Positions 1 through 11,118 of a stretch of DNA of 64,000 nucleotides are shown here, piece by piece. The stretch lies in the NCBI GenBank assembly GCA_020740775.1, contig JAHEWK010000023.1, forward strand, positions 496,001-560,000, read 5' to 3'. Origin of the DNA: Ilyonectria destructans (taxonomy: Eukaryota; Ascomycota; Sordariomycetes; Hypocreales; Nectriaceae). The position numbers and the translations under genes are program-made. The first letter of the stretch is position 1. Every line of letters begins with the position of its first letter. The notes under the pieces are model-generated. The model was not told the origin of the DNA. It saw only the letters and a program-made list of their open reading frames with translations, and did not search any database.

Positions 1-1412
1 CTGTTGTCCGAAGTCAGGTTGGTATGCCCTGGCGATCGAGCAGACTGGAAAGAAGTTGTGCGGGCAAGAATGGCGAGGAACGCACTGATGGAGTTCAGTT
101 TCTGAGTAGAGTGGCTGAGTGCTTTCCATCTGCTCCTCAAATTCCGCAACTGTGTTGCCGCATTTATATGCACCGTAAAGTCGTTACCTTCTCCCATCAT
201 AGTCTTGTAACATGTTAGCATATGCCAAGAGATGGTTATGGTAAGCCTTACCCCGATGCTAAGCAAGGATAGCATTGCCGTCATGAAGAGTTGATAATCT
301 GCACCGGGAGTTGCAGTATCAACAGCAGCTTGCAAGAAGCAAAGTGCTTGATGTCTGTGCTTTGTTCCGACCCTTTGATATCTAATCTGGGCTTTATTGC
401 AGTTCCAAAGGTGGAATGCCGAAGATGCAAGCAGAGAGTGATAGATTGCTGAATAAGCTAGGGTTTTAGATGTGTTGGGATCTGACATGCAAACCACCGA
501 CCCTTCCAGTGCTGTGGAAAGGTATATTCCGCGAAATACGTTTTCAGTGTGAAATATAGGTTGCATAAGATCAGCGACGTGAGAGTCATAGTGATTGATC
601 AGAAGGTCAACTTCACGATCCCCAAAAAGGCTGCTTGAGAGGTGGTATATTGAATAACCAGAATGGGATGAAATAACGGATGTTGAAGATGTTGTGGCTG
701 AGTCAGCCTGTGAATGGTCTTCGAAGTATGGAGTCTGGTTACTCTGGTCTTCTCGAATCCCTGGGAATGTGCCGTTTACTGTCGGTCCCTCTCCCATCCC
801 ATTATGTTCTTCACTCTCTTTTAATGACACATGAGCGATTGCATATTGCTAGTGAGGGTTAGGAATCTTACTCACCTCGTAGTAAATAGAAATTTGACGC
901 CGGACTGAAATGGGACGAACTGGCTTGAGATGCACTGTTTTCGTCGTCGCGATCGATATCGAATGATGTCTTATTTCCACTACTTCTCTGGTCGCCAAGT
1001 AGGGAATCTGTGATTGAGAAACAGGTAGTACTTGATGCCGTGCATGCATCGACTTGTCGATGATTGCTAAAAGTGGTCGGAAAGGCAGAAAACGGGCCTC
1101 TCGTAGACAATAATCCAAACTCGGTATCATTATCAACATTGGCCAGAAACCCGTCAATCTCCTCTATGCGGTACCGTTGCCCGCAATCTCGGTCTAGCAA
1201 TCTTCAGTGATAGACTCGGAGGTGTCAAGCGTCTGCCCTTACCTAGCTCGATGGCTCTACGCCCTCTTGTGGAGGGAGCAGGGTCCGCAAGCGGATCTGA
1301 TACCCATTGGAGTCGAACGTCATAGCCACCGCAGGCAACGCCTTTCTTTTCACAGTTTTGGCAGGCTATTGGCCTCTCGTCGCATCTTATTTTCCGTGCC
1401 TTGCACGTCCAG

Positions 1413-2558
1413 CAGACCTGCGTATATCGATATCCACCGAAATTCTGGCCCTTATATCGATATCCAGATAAGTGGGAGAAATTATCTGGATATCGATATA
1501 TCCAGGTAGATATCCATACAGCCACATAGCCACTTTAGCAAGCTTGATATCCGATAAACCACATATAATTCTTGTGGGCTAGAAGAAAGAACAAGAAAGT
1601 ACCCAATCTAGAAAGTCTTCTGCCTCTGTCTCAACACTAAATTCAACAGCAACGCTCGAAATAACGCCCGTGCCACCGTGAGACCTGGGTACGATAATAC
1701 CCTCGCGCATCCAGTTGCCCACACACTCAACCTTCGCCAGATTCTTCCAGGTCATGCTCTCTCTATCCCATGATAGCGTACGCCGCGCCGATGAGAAGTG
1801 AGACTCAACATCAGATGATTCAGGAGGGATTAAGAGGATATCAATTGCCATGCGGATAACCGCGAATATGCTTTCCTTTGATTTCGATGTAGCCACCACT
1901 CGAGAGGAGAGCCAGTTATCCGGGTCGGTGGTGCATCAACAAACGTTTCGAAGTCATCAGCGTCGTGGATAGGGCCAGTAACAGCAATATCGCTCAACAA
2001 CTCATCCAGCTCGTTGCGCTGCCTCCCAGATGAAGAGGACACATTGTCGCATACCAAGCCTACCCTCTATAGAAGCTACCTAGTATGCAGCTACTACTAC
2101 CTAGTATGCAGCTACTACTACCTAGATACAGCTGCTATTGACTGGTATGCAGCTGCTATTACCCAGGAACCTGTTAGTTTTCATTTCTGTATAAAGGGCT
2201 GCACAACTCAGTGCATCCTGTCATTGAGTTCTTGCTCCTTAGATAATTCTCATCAATTGACTGGTGCCATCAATGATCCTTGTGGAAGCCAATTGTCTGA
2301 CACACATCTAGAGGCACCAGCAAGGATTCAGGGATTGGCGCGGCATTATATTCATCTAGCCAAATTTGCTGGGTCTTTTTATCATCTAATCAATTGATAA
2401 GATCTTTTCAGCCAATCAGAGAGCGGTATTTAGGTGGATATCAATCTGGATATCCATTTAAGAGGCAGAGAGTTATATCGATATCGATATATATCAATAT
2501 CGATATATCCAGATAGCACAGTTGATATCGATATATCATATCCAAATACGCAGGTCTG
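1413..2558 (-). mobile_element. hAT-family DNA transposon copy, 1146 bp, non-autonomous, inside the Zn2Cys6 gene
   Basis: Both ends carry the same inverted terminus: CAGACCTGCGTAT at 1413 and its reverse complement ending at 2558. The element is flanked by a perfect 8-bp duplication, ACGTCCAG, at 1405-1412 and 2559-2566. An 8-bp duplication with CAG...CTG ends is the hallmark of hAT elements. Next to each end are AT-rich palindromic arrays built on GATATC/ATATCGATAT (about 1425-1510 and 2430-2545). The interior holds only the 3' part of a transposase on the minus strand, so it is a deletion derivative that needed a helper. The clean duplication suggests a fairly recent insertion. Confidence 0.93.
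1579..2057 (-). pseudogene. hAT transposase C-terminal remnant (dimerisation domain)
   Basis: Two overlapping reading frames give the end of a hAT transposase. One holds a PLEWW-type segment that precedes the dimerisation domain. The other reads MAIDILLIPPESSDVESHF then SSARRTLSWDR..NLAKVECVGNWMREGI, matching the conserved hATC block (A-D-x-L-S-I-P-x-S-x-x-x-E-x-x-F-S). The change of frame near 1890 and the absence of the catalytic core make it non-functional. It lies wholly inside the 1413-2558 element. Confidence 0.85.
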
Positions 2559-2707
2559 ACGTCCAGCAGCTGCTTGCATTAGGATAGAACGCAGCGACGA
2601 AAACGAAAATGGGATCATGAAAAGCTTAAGCGTACCCTTTGAATGAATTCAGCCGGTTCATCGATGATGGATAAATCACAGTTGTACATTCGTTGCTCGG
2701 TAACCAT

Positions 2708-3185
2708 TGACGTCGAGGCGCGTGTGTTCTCTGTGTTCTTTTACGTCTGGCAACAAAACCAAGATAAAGTGACCTTAGATGGTGCGGGGATTTGGGAGGG
2801 CTCTGGTCTTGATTCCTGAGGTATCAACGGTGATGCAAAGCGTCATCGTAAGTTAACTTATGTCACGCTTCCCCCAATGTGGTGTGGGCTTCCAGTCGAG
2901 CGACGCCCCGGCGATTCCACCTATCAAAGCATAGAGCTTCGTACACTACGGACACACATAAGTGGAGAGGGAGATTCATCACAGCAGTTAAGTTACCAAG
3001 TTCCACACGGCAATTCTAGATTCAGATTTTTCACTTTTCAGGTGGTTAGTCAGTGTCCAGTGTGTTGACAGGGCTGCAAAAGTAGGTACCGACCCTAGAA
3101 CCCAACTAAATTGCTCCGGAAACTTTCGGCTCCGCTTCAGGGTATTATTTGTTAGCGCAACATTGAAACATTTACCCGTTGGTCC
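2708..3185. promoter_or_regulatory. Bidirectional intergenic region between the Zn2Cys6 gene and the aminotransferase
   Basis: About 480 bp separate the inferred start of the regulator (2707, leftward) from the aminotransferase (3186, rightward). I see no other coding sequence. A divergent regulator/enzyme pair is often a local regulatory pair in fungal clusters; co-regulation here is inference from arrangement only. Confidence 0.4.
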
Positions 3186-4565
3186 ATGTGCGGGGCAACG
3201 GGTAAGTCGAGATCTTGCTCATCCGATCATGCACTTTTTATGGATGCACTTATTGCACAACCACTCCTTGCCGATTTCTTGTTCAACATGAAGCTCTCCA
3301 ATCGCGGCCAAGCGACAGCATCTAATAAAGGCGGATCCCTCCTGTGGGAAGTCACGGCAAACCTCTGGAACGCTACCACCAACCCCTCAGGCTATGTAAG
3401 CTTGGGCATCGCAGAAAATGTCCTCATGCAAGACGAGCTATTAAAGCACGTCACTGACAACATCTCCCTTCGACCGCAAGCTTTAACCTATGGCGACGGT
3501 ACCACGGGATCAAACCGGTTAAAGCTTGCCCTTGCACATTTCCTCAACAAACGTTTGAATCCTCACAAGGAAATCGACTTGAACCACATCACCATTACCA
3601 ACGGCTGTAGCGCAGCTATCGAACATATCGCCTGGGCAGTTGGAGATCAAGGGGACGGTTTCCTCATCACCAGGCCTTTCTTTCGCGCTTTTATTCCAAC
3701 CTTCGGCCTTCGCGTTGATACAGAGGTCATACAGGTGCCATGTCATGGCATCGATCCTTTCTGCGTGGATGTCGTCGAAAAGTACGAGGCCAGGCTGCAA
3801 GAAGCCAAAGCGCAAGGAAAGAACACTGCTGGCATTCTTCTCTGCAACCCGCATAACCCCCTCGGGCGCTGTTATCCTAAGGATACCTTGGTTCGACTCA
3901 TGGAATTTTGTCAGAAACATCAACTTCACTTAATTAGTGACGAAGTCTACGCCATGTCAACTTGGCCAAACATTGAGTCACCAGCTACAGCTACGCCTTT
4001 TACCTCTTGTCTATCCATAGACCCTACAGGCATCATCGACCCGTCTCTGGTACACGTGGTGTGGGGAGTCTCGAAAGATTTTGGATCCAACGGCATTCGT
4101 CTCGGAAGCATTATTTCCCAGAGCAATCCTTTGTTGCACAATGCACTTGTTCCAGCAGCCTTATACAGCATGTCTTCTTCCCTCGCTGATCACGTTTTTG
4201 CCAATATGTTTGAAGAGGATGCTTGGATTGACAGCTACCTGGCCAAAAACAGGGCAAAACTCGCAGAACATTACAGGTTGATAACATCCTGGGCAACAGA
4301 GCATAACATCCGTTATGCAAAGGGATCTAATGCAGGCTTCTTCTTGTGGGTTAATCTTGGAGAGGCCTACTGTCGGAACCATCCTGAACAGGAGCTTCTG
4401 CAAGCTGAGGATCGATTGATGAAGCTACTGCTCGAGCGGAAAGTCTTTGTAGCTCCTGGAGCAAGCTTTGGAGCTGAAGACAGTGGATGGTTTAGACTTG
4501 TTTTTTCAGTTGACAAGATAACTCTCGTAGAAGGGCTCACTAGGATTAATAGTATTCTAGAGTAA
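3186..4565 (+). CDS. PLP-dependent class I/II aminotransferase, ACC-synthase-like / GliI-like
   Basis: One intronless frame of 459 codons. It shows the fold-type I aminotransferase signature: NGCSAAIEH near residue 140, NPHNPLGRCY near 221, DEVYA near 252 and the cofactor lysine in SKDFGSNGIRLG (Lys297). The overall pattern fits fungal 1-aminocyclopropane-1-carboxylate-synthase-like proteins. That group includes the C-S lyases of epipolythiodioxopiperazine clusters (GliI/SirI), but substrate cannot be decided from sequence. The ATG at 3288 (MKLSNRG...) is where relatives usually begin, so the first 34 residues may be untranslated; the 3186 ATG is the most upstream in frame. No other thiodioxopiperazine genes (NRPS, GST, methyltransferase, gliotoxin-type oxidase) are in the window. 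The frame is intact, in contrast with its broken divergent neighbour. Confidence 0.9.
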   Translation: MCGATGKSRSCSSDHALFMDALIAQPLLADFLFNMKLSNRGQATASNKGGSLLWEVTANLWNATTNPSGYVSLGIAENVLMQDELLKHVTDNISLRPQALTYGDGTTGSNRLKLALAHFLNKRLNPHKEIDLNHITITNGCSAAIEHIAWAVGDQGDGFLITRPFFRAFIPTFGLRVDTEVIQVPCHGIDPFCVDVVEKYEARLQEAKAQGKNTAGILLCNPHNPLGRCYPKDTLVRLMEFCQKHQLHLISDEVYAMSTWPNIESPATATPFTSCLSIDPTGIIDPSLVHVVWGVSKDFGSNGIRLGSIISQSNPLLHNALVPAALYSMSSSLADHVFANMFEEDAWIDSYLAKNRAKLAEHYRLITSWATEHNIRYAKGSNAGFFLWVNLGEAYCRNHPEQELLQAEDRLMKLLLERKVFVAPGASFGAEDSGWFRLVFSVDKITLVEGLTRINSILE

Positions 4566-4967
4566 GGCATTTTTTCAGAACAGAAATTCACAATTTCCGG
4601 AACAATACTGTTTTTACTAGAAACCTACTACATGAACTACTGAGCGTAGCGACGTTCCGTTGACAACTCCTTCTTACTAGGCCCTGGTTCTTATGGGCCT
4701 AATAAGCGGGAATCTAAGTCTAAAGTAAGATAGAAAGATCTAACTCAGCCTTTACAAGAATGAAGCACTTCTCGTTATAAAATACTACGTCACCCCATGC
4801 ACATTGGAGCGGCGATGGGGTGCATGGGGTAGCCTCAGCCGAAGGCTGTGTGTCCGTGGGCCGGGAAGCTATTACTACTACTGCATTATCTACGTACTGA
4901 TCCACTGCCATGGCCATTTTTGGTATTTTGTGACATGTACGGATTCCGTGTGAGCACCTGTCGTTTC
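4566..4967. other. Intergenic segment with inverted repeats
   Basis: No gene recognised. It contains a CCCCATGCAC / GTGCATGGGG inverted pair (about 4794-4829) and a short CAGCCGAAGGCTG hairpin (about 4836-4848). A similar CAGCCTTCGGCTG hairpin recurs near 7772 on the other side of the Helitron remnant, so these could be relics of mobile-element ends. Confidence 0.4.
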
Positions 4968-7610
4968 CTAAGCTCCTGATCCCTTAAGGTTATAGGCATA
5001 GGCCTCGAGGTCCTGCCTCTTTTTGTTCCAGAATGGACGCGTACCGCGAATAGACACCGCATGCCTTGTGATCGAGTTGATCAGCGCCTGCGCCTCGGGG
5101 TCCTCGCTGTGTTCGAGCGCCTGAATGAGTTGCTCTCGCGTGAGCGGCTGGTGCCTCCCATCATGTCGCTTCACGAAGAATCTGGACCGTGAACGTGCCT
5201 GTGACCGCATTAGTGTGTTGAAGGCGACGAAGCGGAAGGTCGGGTGGCGTGCAAAACGCCCGTCGTGCCAGCGCATCGCGTGCTCGACGTAATCCTTGTA
5301 ATCAATGGAGCGTAATCGAGGTTCAACAAAGTCGGCTCTACCGTCAGGAAAGAGGTAGGGAAACGCCAAGGAGAGTAGGGCATAAGAGCGATTGAACTCA
5401 TTAATGGGTGTGTGTCGTATATTCGGGAGCCGTAGCTCGTGTTGCGCCTGCACCTGGAAGCTGGTGGAAAGCCCTGAATCAGCTTCTGATTCTCCGGCGA
5501 GAATAGACCGCAGACCGCAGAGCATCGAGCTCCGTGTCCTTGGCTAACAGGTCCGGCACCGCAGCCTCGTCCTCCAGGTCAGGCTCTGCCTCCTGATCTT
5601 CCTCGGGTGAGCCGGGTCCAACATCGGCAGCCTCCACCTGACTCTGGGGGATAGCATCCAGGACATTACCATCTTGGGGCAATTGATTCAGCCTCTCTTC
5701 GTCGATGACGATGCATCGATAGCCAGGATGATGGCGGCGGAGGTAGTCTAGCCATATGACAACCGGCTGGCGGCGAACGCGGAACTGGCGGGTGAATTGC
5801 CGGCTAAGAATTGCGTGGGACGACGTATTGGCAGGACGTAGTAATACAATGTTCAACTCCTGCGGCAAAAGCGGAAGCTGGTTGTACACTAAGCCAACCT
5901 CGCGGAGAAAGTGAACCACGTGCCCCCGATACTTGTACTGCTGCCCTCGCACAAGCATAATGTTCACGTGGACGTGAACACGAGCAATCAAAGACTCTTC
6001 GATAGGCGTAAGCTGGGGCAATCGGGTCGGTACAGGGCCAAAGTCGAGCTGATTATCCGCAGAGAAGAAATACGGCTCGTCGGGGCGGCGTTTCTCATCC
6101 TTTCGATAGCAACGCGCACAAATGCCATCGCAATCGATCTTCATCTGGAACCAACTCTCTTGGCATCGACCGCAAAACTGCATTTGGTCATTGTCCAGCT
6201 TTGTCCAGAACTCGCGGAGGATTGCCTTGTCGCGACCAGTCAAGGCGCAAGCCTCAAGGTCTCCATTCCACACCGGGTCTTGTGCGTGAAATACCGCCGA
6301 TTCTTCAGGTGGAATCATCACTGGACTCCGATACCGTCGTGGCGGCCTCGACGATCGAGTTTGCCTTCGAGATTGTCTCGGCCGCCCTCCTGTACCAGGG
6401 GCAGGACCACGGCGACCACGCCTTAGCCGTGCGGAAGGCTGCGGTAAGCGATGACGAAGAGGGCTTCCATCCACGGAATTATTATCGTCGTTCTCGTCTT
6501 CGTCCCCTGGGTCGGAATCACACTCCACCCCTAATTGTTTGAGGTACCTCCGTGGTCGAGCAGGCGAAAGGAGTAAGTTGAAATAGTCCTCGGCGTCAAT
6601 ATCAGATTCAGAGAACTGTCCCATGTCATTGCCTTCCTTGGCTATCGCATCCCCGTCTTGAAACCAACTCGGTTGTAGTCGATCTCGACTCCCATCTACG
6701 CTCCGTGGTTAGCCTGAACAATTTACCAGGACCACAGCACAAGGATACCTTCTCCAGGACCCTCAGACCCATCAAAGACGCCGAGTTGAGATATTCTAGG
6801 AGTCAGTGACACAGTCTCCCCTGCACGGCGTCGTGAACGATGGCCGCGCTGGACAGCGGCCAGCTTGGCCCTCGCCTCGGCCTTGGAAGGATCATCTTGC
6901 GAGTCCTTCCCGGCCCTGTGGAACCTAGCAGCCAAGTAAGAGTAATCCAAACCAGCTGTGTTGCTTCGGACAGTAGATGGGTCAGAATGTGAGGCCATTG
7001 GATGGGCCGTTGTCTGCACGGGAGGTGAGGGAGCTAGAGCACGGAAACGCCGCGTGCTTTGTTGGGTTGGTGGAATTGGCGTCCCCAGCACTACGTGCGG
7101 CTGGCTAAGTGACTCTCTGAATAGCCTCCTAGCTGCATGGAGTTGCCGTAGTTTCTCTGGCGACGTAGGCTGGGTTCCGGATCTCTCGTTAGGAGGCGAT
7201 AAGCCAGCATCTCCGTCGGTTCTCTTCGGGACACGTCTCTCAGCTGTGGCTAGGTTCCTCAGCGTCAAGGTCGCGTCTCTGGATCTGGAATACTTCATTT
7301 AGTTAGTATTGATCTTACAGAATGGGGAGACAGAGCTGACATGAGAATCGTTCTTATTACGACAATCAAGGCAGTTCTTCGTGTTCCCAGCAGATTTCCT
7401 TTTGCTGACGAAGTCACCCGCCGGTCTCTCCTCGCGACAGCGGGCACAGACAACGGAAATTATGTCCATTATAGAGCTCCCGGGAAGTAGATTTAGGACC
7501 CAGTGCCTAACGAAAAGAAGACACGCAGAAGCGTTGAAGCGGACGAAATGGCTATCTTCAGCCAAGTGTAACGTAAACAAACCATCTTCTGAGTAAACAA
7601 ACGGCGACAT
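4968..7610 (-). pseudogene. Helitron Rep/helicase N-terminal part, truncated before the Rep and Pif1 domains
   Basis: Minus-strand reading frames in order: a start near 7610 with a C-x2-C...C-x2-C ribbon (CARCREERPAGDF...CLDC); a basic low-complexity linker (6723-7298); then a long frame 6624-5479 with a DUF6570-type Cys-rich region (CGRCQESW...CDGICARCYR, QLPLLPQELNIVLLRPA). It continues, in a shifted frame from 5525, into the Helitron_like_N region (FNRSYALLSLAFPYLFPDG...). The frame stops at 4968 just after SIRGTRPFWNKKRQDLEAY, where intact Helitrons continue into the HUH Rep and Pif1 helicase domains. Those are absent here. Frame changes could be introns or decay. I could not place the TC and CTRR ends with confidence. 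Confidence 0.8.
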
Positions 7611-7824
7611 GGTGCAGATGGGCCTGGACCCACTTCTCTGGAGCCGTCAGCCAATTGTCGAACGATTTGCGGCTGGCCATACAAAACTTGGGCCAATCAG
7701 AGCCCGGGAAACTTATTACCCTTGTCTGCACCAAACCCTCATTATTCTGGAAACTTATGGATTAATGTAGAGTCAGCCTTCGGCTGAACAAGGAAGCAAA
7801 CCGTGAGACGCCACAAACAGAACC

Positions 7825-7916
7825 GACGGGTAGGACCGGGTAGGTACGGGTAAGACGGGAGAGACGGGTAAGACGGGAGAGACGGGAGAGACGGGAGAGA
7901 CGGGAGAGACAGGTAG
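7825..7916. repeat. Short minisatellite with GAGACGGGAG / TAAGACGGG units
   Basis: A run of about nine imperfect 10-mers (GAGACGGGAG, with GGTAAGACGG variants) forms a G-rich strand. It lies between the Helitron start and the MULE, in a stretch with no gene (7611-8168). Confidence 0.85.
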
Positions 7917-8168
7917 AATGAAAACGGGGCGTAAAGACGCCGGGGAAGGACCGACAAGTAGCATGCGGTTACGAAGGCTGATGCACAAGAAATTTTACAT
8001 TCTCCTCGGAGCGTTTCTTAGGGTACGAAATTTGATCCCTGTAAACCTCATGACGGAGACAAGGATAACATAAAACTATATTTAGTTGCTTTGATGGGGC
8101 ATAAGGCATTATCATCATCGCCCATACACAAGATCAATTCATTATACACCGTCTCTCCAAGGGTACCC

Positions 8169-11118
8169 TTAGAATTGCCGCACCCGCGTGCGGCAGTCAT
8201 GTAAGAATTCATCGCCCACCACACAGCTGCGGTTATCAAGGGTTGCCGTTGCTAGTCATCACGCGTAACGTTCAATTCCCAAGATCCAGAACGGCGATCT
8301 AATTATCTAGTTGAATATAAACCCTGCTGCTCTTTACCATCCTTCTCGGCCGCCTCCCAGATCTCACGCATGCCTCTTCTACTAGAACTAGAAAACGGAT
8401 TGCTTTCCATCTCTGCGGCTACCTGAGCCTCAACCCGATCATCTTCTGCCTTACTCCAATCTAGGTAGGCCATCATCTCCTCCTTGGTCCAATCTCTAGA
8501 GCCTGTTGGCATCGTACAGCGCCTGCCCATCTGCTTCCAGTTAAGACACCACTGGTATCGGAAGGCCCTGGTACCGCAGAGGCAGACCCAGGGCCTTCCG
8601 ATACTGCTGGCTAGTTTTGAGGCTGCCACGAGGCTGCGCCTTATACCAAGCATCTCTAGCAGCAATATATCTCCGATAGATAGCCTGCGGGTCATCATAT
8701 CTTAGTGCCGGCGCTGTTGATGCTGGTGCTGATGCTGTTGACGATGATGCTGCCGGCGCTGCCGGCGCTGCCCCTGCCTGCCCCTGCCTACGTTGACGAT
8801 GCTGACGGCGCTTCCCTGCCTGTGTCGATGGTGCTGCCGATGATGCTTCTGGTACTGTGCTGCCTGTGTCGCCTATGTTGACGACGATGCAGCTGGCACT
8901 GCCCCTGCCTGCCACTGCCTGCGCCGACGATGCTGACGATGCTGCCAGCGCTGTCTGTGTTGATGCCGCTGACGATTGTAAGAGCTCCTCGTACCGCAGA
9001 GGGCATGCCTTCGAGGTCATCTTATGACCTAGTGTGTGGCAACTGCTGCATTTAGGCTGTGCCTTCGGTTGTGTTACTGCCTCAACTGCCTCAAATGCAC
9101 TAGGCTCTCGCCTCGTGCTTGTTATCGGCTGATTGCGTCTCTCGTTACGTTGGCTCGAGGCTGCTCTGGGTTCTAGCATAGGCAGTGGCTGAGCTATATC
9201 TCGCTTCAAGTGCCAGTGGGGATGAAAATGCTCCAGTAAAAGGGCCTGCTTTTCCTCCTCGAGCTTTCTTAAGGTATGAGCACACGGTAGTCCGTGGGAG
9301 GATGTGAAGGTCTGGCTGCAGGGAGCTTTAAGCGCTGAAAGCAACCGCTGTTGTTCTTGCACCTTGCGTAAGACCTGAGGTGAAACCCAGCCCCGTATAG
9401 CCTCGAATAGTACTCCGGAGATATCTAGCGGTATCCGTACCTGTTGAGAGAACCGTATATGATTCAGTTCCTTCAGTTGGCTAGTAATAGCAGGCTTTAT
9501 GGCTTGCCAGGTATCAAAGAGATCTAAAGTAGATATCTTGATGTGTGATTTTATCAGTGAATGAATTCCTTCAGCCCTAGGAGATTTATTAGTATCTATC
9601 TTCTATGATTCTATAAGCTACCTGCCTTGAGGTAGCAATATTGCCGAAGTGCAAGTGCTTATCTACCCATGCTGTAACGATCCTCTCTTTGTATGGCTCA
9701 AGTCAGAATGTCTTAATATATCCAACTGCCTTATTGACATGCCAGAGGCAAAGCAGTGCCTTAGAAAAGGGGAACCAGGTTGCGGCAGCATTCATCGCCG
9801 CTAGCCATCGGTCTGTCAAGATGACAGAAGGAAGGTCGTGCTGATAGAGGGATTTGAGATGTTGCAAGGCCCACGAGTAGTCCTCTTCTGTCTCGCCAGA
9901 GAGAAATGCAAAAGCGATACAGAAAGAGCGCTGGCAGGAGTCAACGCCAACCATATCAAGAAGTGGCATAGCGTGCTTATTCGTCTTGTAAGTGCAATCC
10001 AATATCAACACGTCGGGATTGCATTGTAGATATGTAATAGAGTGTGGATGGGCGAAGAAGATAGCCGTTTGCCGATTATCCGAATCTAATCGGACTCTGC
10101 ACTAGAAGCCCTCTCTGTTCAATTGGTCGACTAGTGCCTGGATACGGCTTTGACCCTCACGTAAATCTCTTCTTGTTGCCGCAATTCGATTATAGATATC
10201 TTTCTGGGTTGCGAGGGTATCGGGATTTTTCTGAAGATAGGTTCTGATTTCCCGAGGAGCAGTTCCAGAGGCTGTGAGACTTGAGATAACTTCAATGTCA
10301 CTCTCTCTAAGCTGGCGATGTGCTGGGTGTGCAGATGGGTCCCCACTCGGCAGGTGATTGTGTAGAGCGTATTCCTGGCCCGGTCGATAGCTTAGGACCC
10401 ACGAAGTTCCGTCTAGGGATTGTTTAGCAAGTACTGAGAACTTGCAACCAGTTTCTCGGCTGCATGTACGGCATTTTCGTTCAGTAGATGTACTTGGCGG
10501 TAGCCCATTTCGATCACAAGCGAAAATGACTCTGACTCGGCCATTTGGTGTCTTCATGGACTTCCCTGTCGTGAATGCATAGCCTCTAGGCTTCGCCCAA
10601 GAATTGATAGCTGCGGGAAGAGACTCGCGTGAGTCGTATATGCCTTCCGGTGGGAGCACATCGTCAGGAAATGCTGCTTGGGCCATAGCGGTTGCGTCTG
10701 GGAACTGCCGTTGTGGTCGGCAGCGGCGGCAGCAGCAGCAGCAACCTGTCAACCTAACACCGATACACGAATGCAGACATTGAACAAAGGATCAGTGTAG
10801 ATTGAGGACCATCTCTTCTATCTAAGGAGTGTCTAAAGGTTAGTCTTATATAGTTAGAGTCGGTTATTCCTAGCGAGTGTGTTTAGCAGCTGCTGCCAGA
10901 GCTGAGCTGCTGTGTGTTTGATCCTTCGGATACTCTCTATCCGGTTCGGATAGCCCCTATCCGTGTGACACTATTGAATGAGCGACCTGATCTTAACAAG
11001 TTTCCTCCAACAGTAAACGAAGGTCTCCGGAGCTTGACACAACCCCAATAACCGCGGTTGTGTGGTGGGTGATGAATGCTTACCACATAACTGCCGCACC
11101 CGGGTGCGGCAATTCTAA
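8169..11118 (-). mobile_element. MULE (Mutator-like) transposon, about 2.95 kb, with hairpin-bearing TIRs
   Basis: The left end (TTAGAATTGCCGCACCCG at 8169) and the inverted right end (to 11118) match over roughly 75 bp with a few differences: TTAGAATTGCCGCACCC, then GTGCGGCAGT, ATTCATC and CCACCACACA. Each TIR contains a GCCGCACCC...GGGTGCGGC self-complementary segment. A MULE transposase gene lies between the ends. I found no convincing 8-10 bp target duplication, so one end may have been altered. The right end abuts the truncated MFS gene. Confidence 0.75.
8303..10752 (-). pseudogene. MULE transposase (FAR1-type DNA-binding, MULE core, SWIM-like finger), inactivated
   Basis: In order on the minus strand: a FAR1-like N-terminal region with CRTCSRETGC (10752-10102); the MULE core with VLILDCTYKTNKHAMPLLDM, GETEEDYSWALQHL and ILTDRWLAAMN...ALLCLWH (10011-9703); a SWIM-like GLPCAHTL finger near 9275; a C-x2-C-x4-H-x6-C zinc-knuckle-like motif near 9035; an Ala/Ser-rich low-complexity stretch; and a C-terminal RDWTKEEMMAYLDWSKAE block (8303-8698). 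Reading straight through, a TAG replaces the tryptophan expected after REGF (near 10103) and a TGA follows GYIKTF near 9703. Both are C-to-T-type changes consistent with RIP or simple decay. The low-complexity part also shifts frame near 8550. Confidence 0.85.

Larger units (their letters stand above)
1..2707 (-). pseudogene. Zn2Cys6 transcription factor (Fungal_trans_2-like), split by a hAT element and cut by the left window edge
   Basis: Reading leftwards, a proposed short first exon starts at ATG 2707-2705 and ends at 2636. A 66-nt intron (2635-2570, CTAAT branch, GCAG acceptor) joins it to an exon carrying a complete binuclear zinc cluster, C-x2-C-x6-C-x6-C-x2-C-x6-C, followed by a GGYDVRLQW stretch. 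Further introns fit at 1242-1194, 875-818 and 251-204 (the last with a GCTAAC branch). The remaining exons read continuously to base 1 and resemble the C-terminal regulatory domain of DUF3468/Fungal_trans_2 proteins (ENVFRG, AIYHSLLASSAFHLW, DFTVHINAATQLRNLRSRWK). The hAT insertion at 1413-2558 falls between the first cysteines and the rest of the cluster, so no normal DNA-binding domain can be made. The gene is divergent from the aminotransferase at 3186. Intron positions are my inference; the zinc cluster and the interruption are seen directly. Confidence 0.8.

Noticed and set aside
1405..2566. GATATC/ATATCGATAT arrays as centromere-like or replication-origin DNA
   Set aside because: They lie at both inner ends of the hAT element and are explained as its subterminal repeats.
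8176..8196. GCCGCACCCGCGTGCGGC hairpin as a terminator
   Set aside because: The same hairpin sits in the opposite TIR of the MULE near 11091; it is part of the transposon end.
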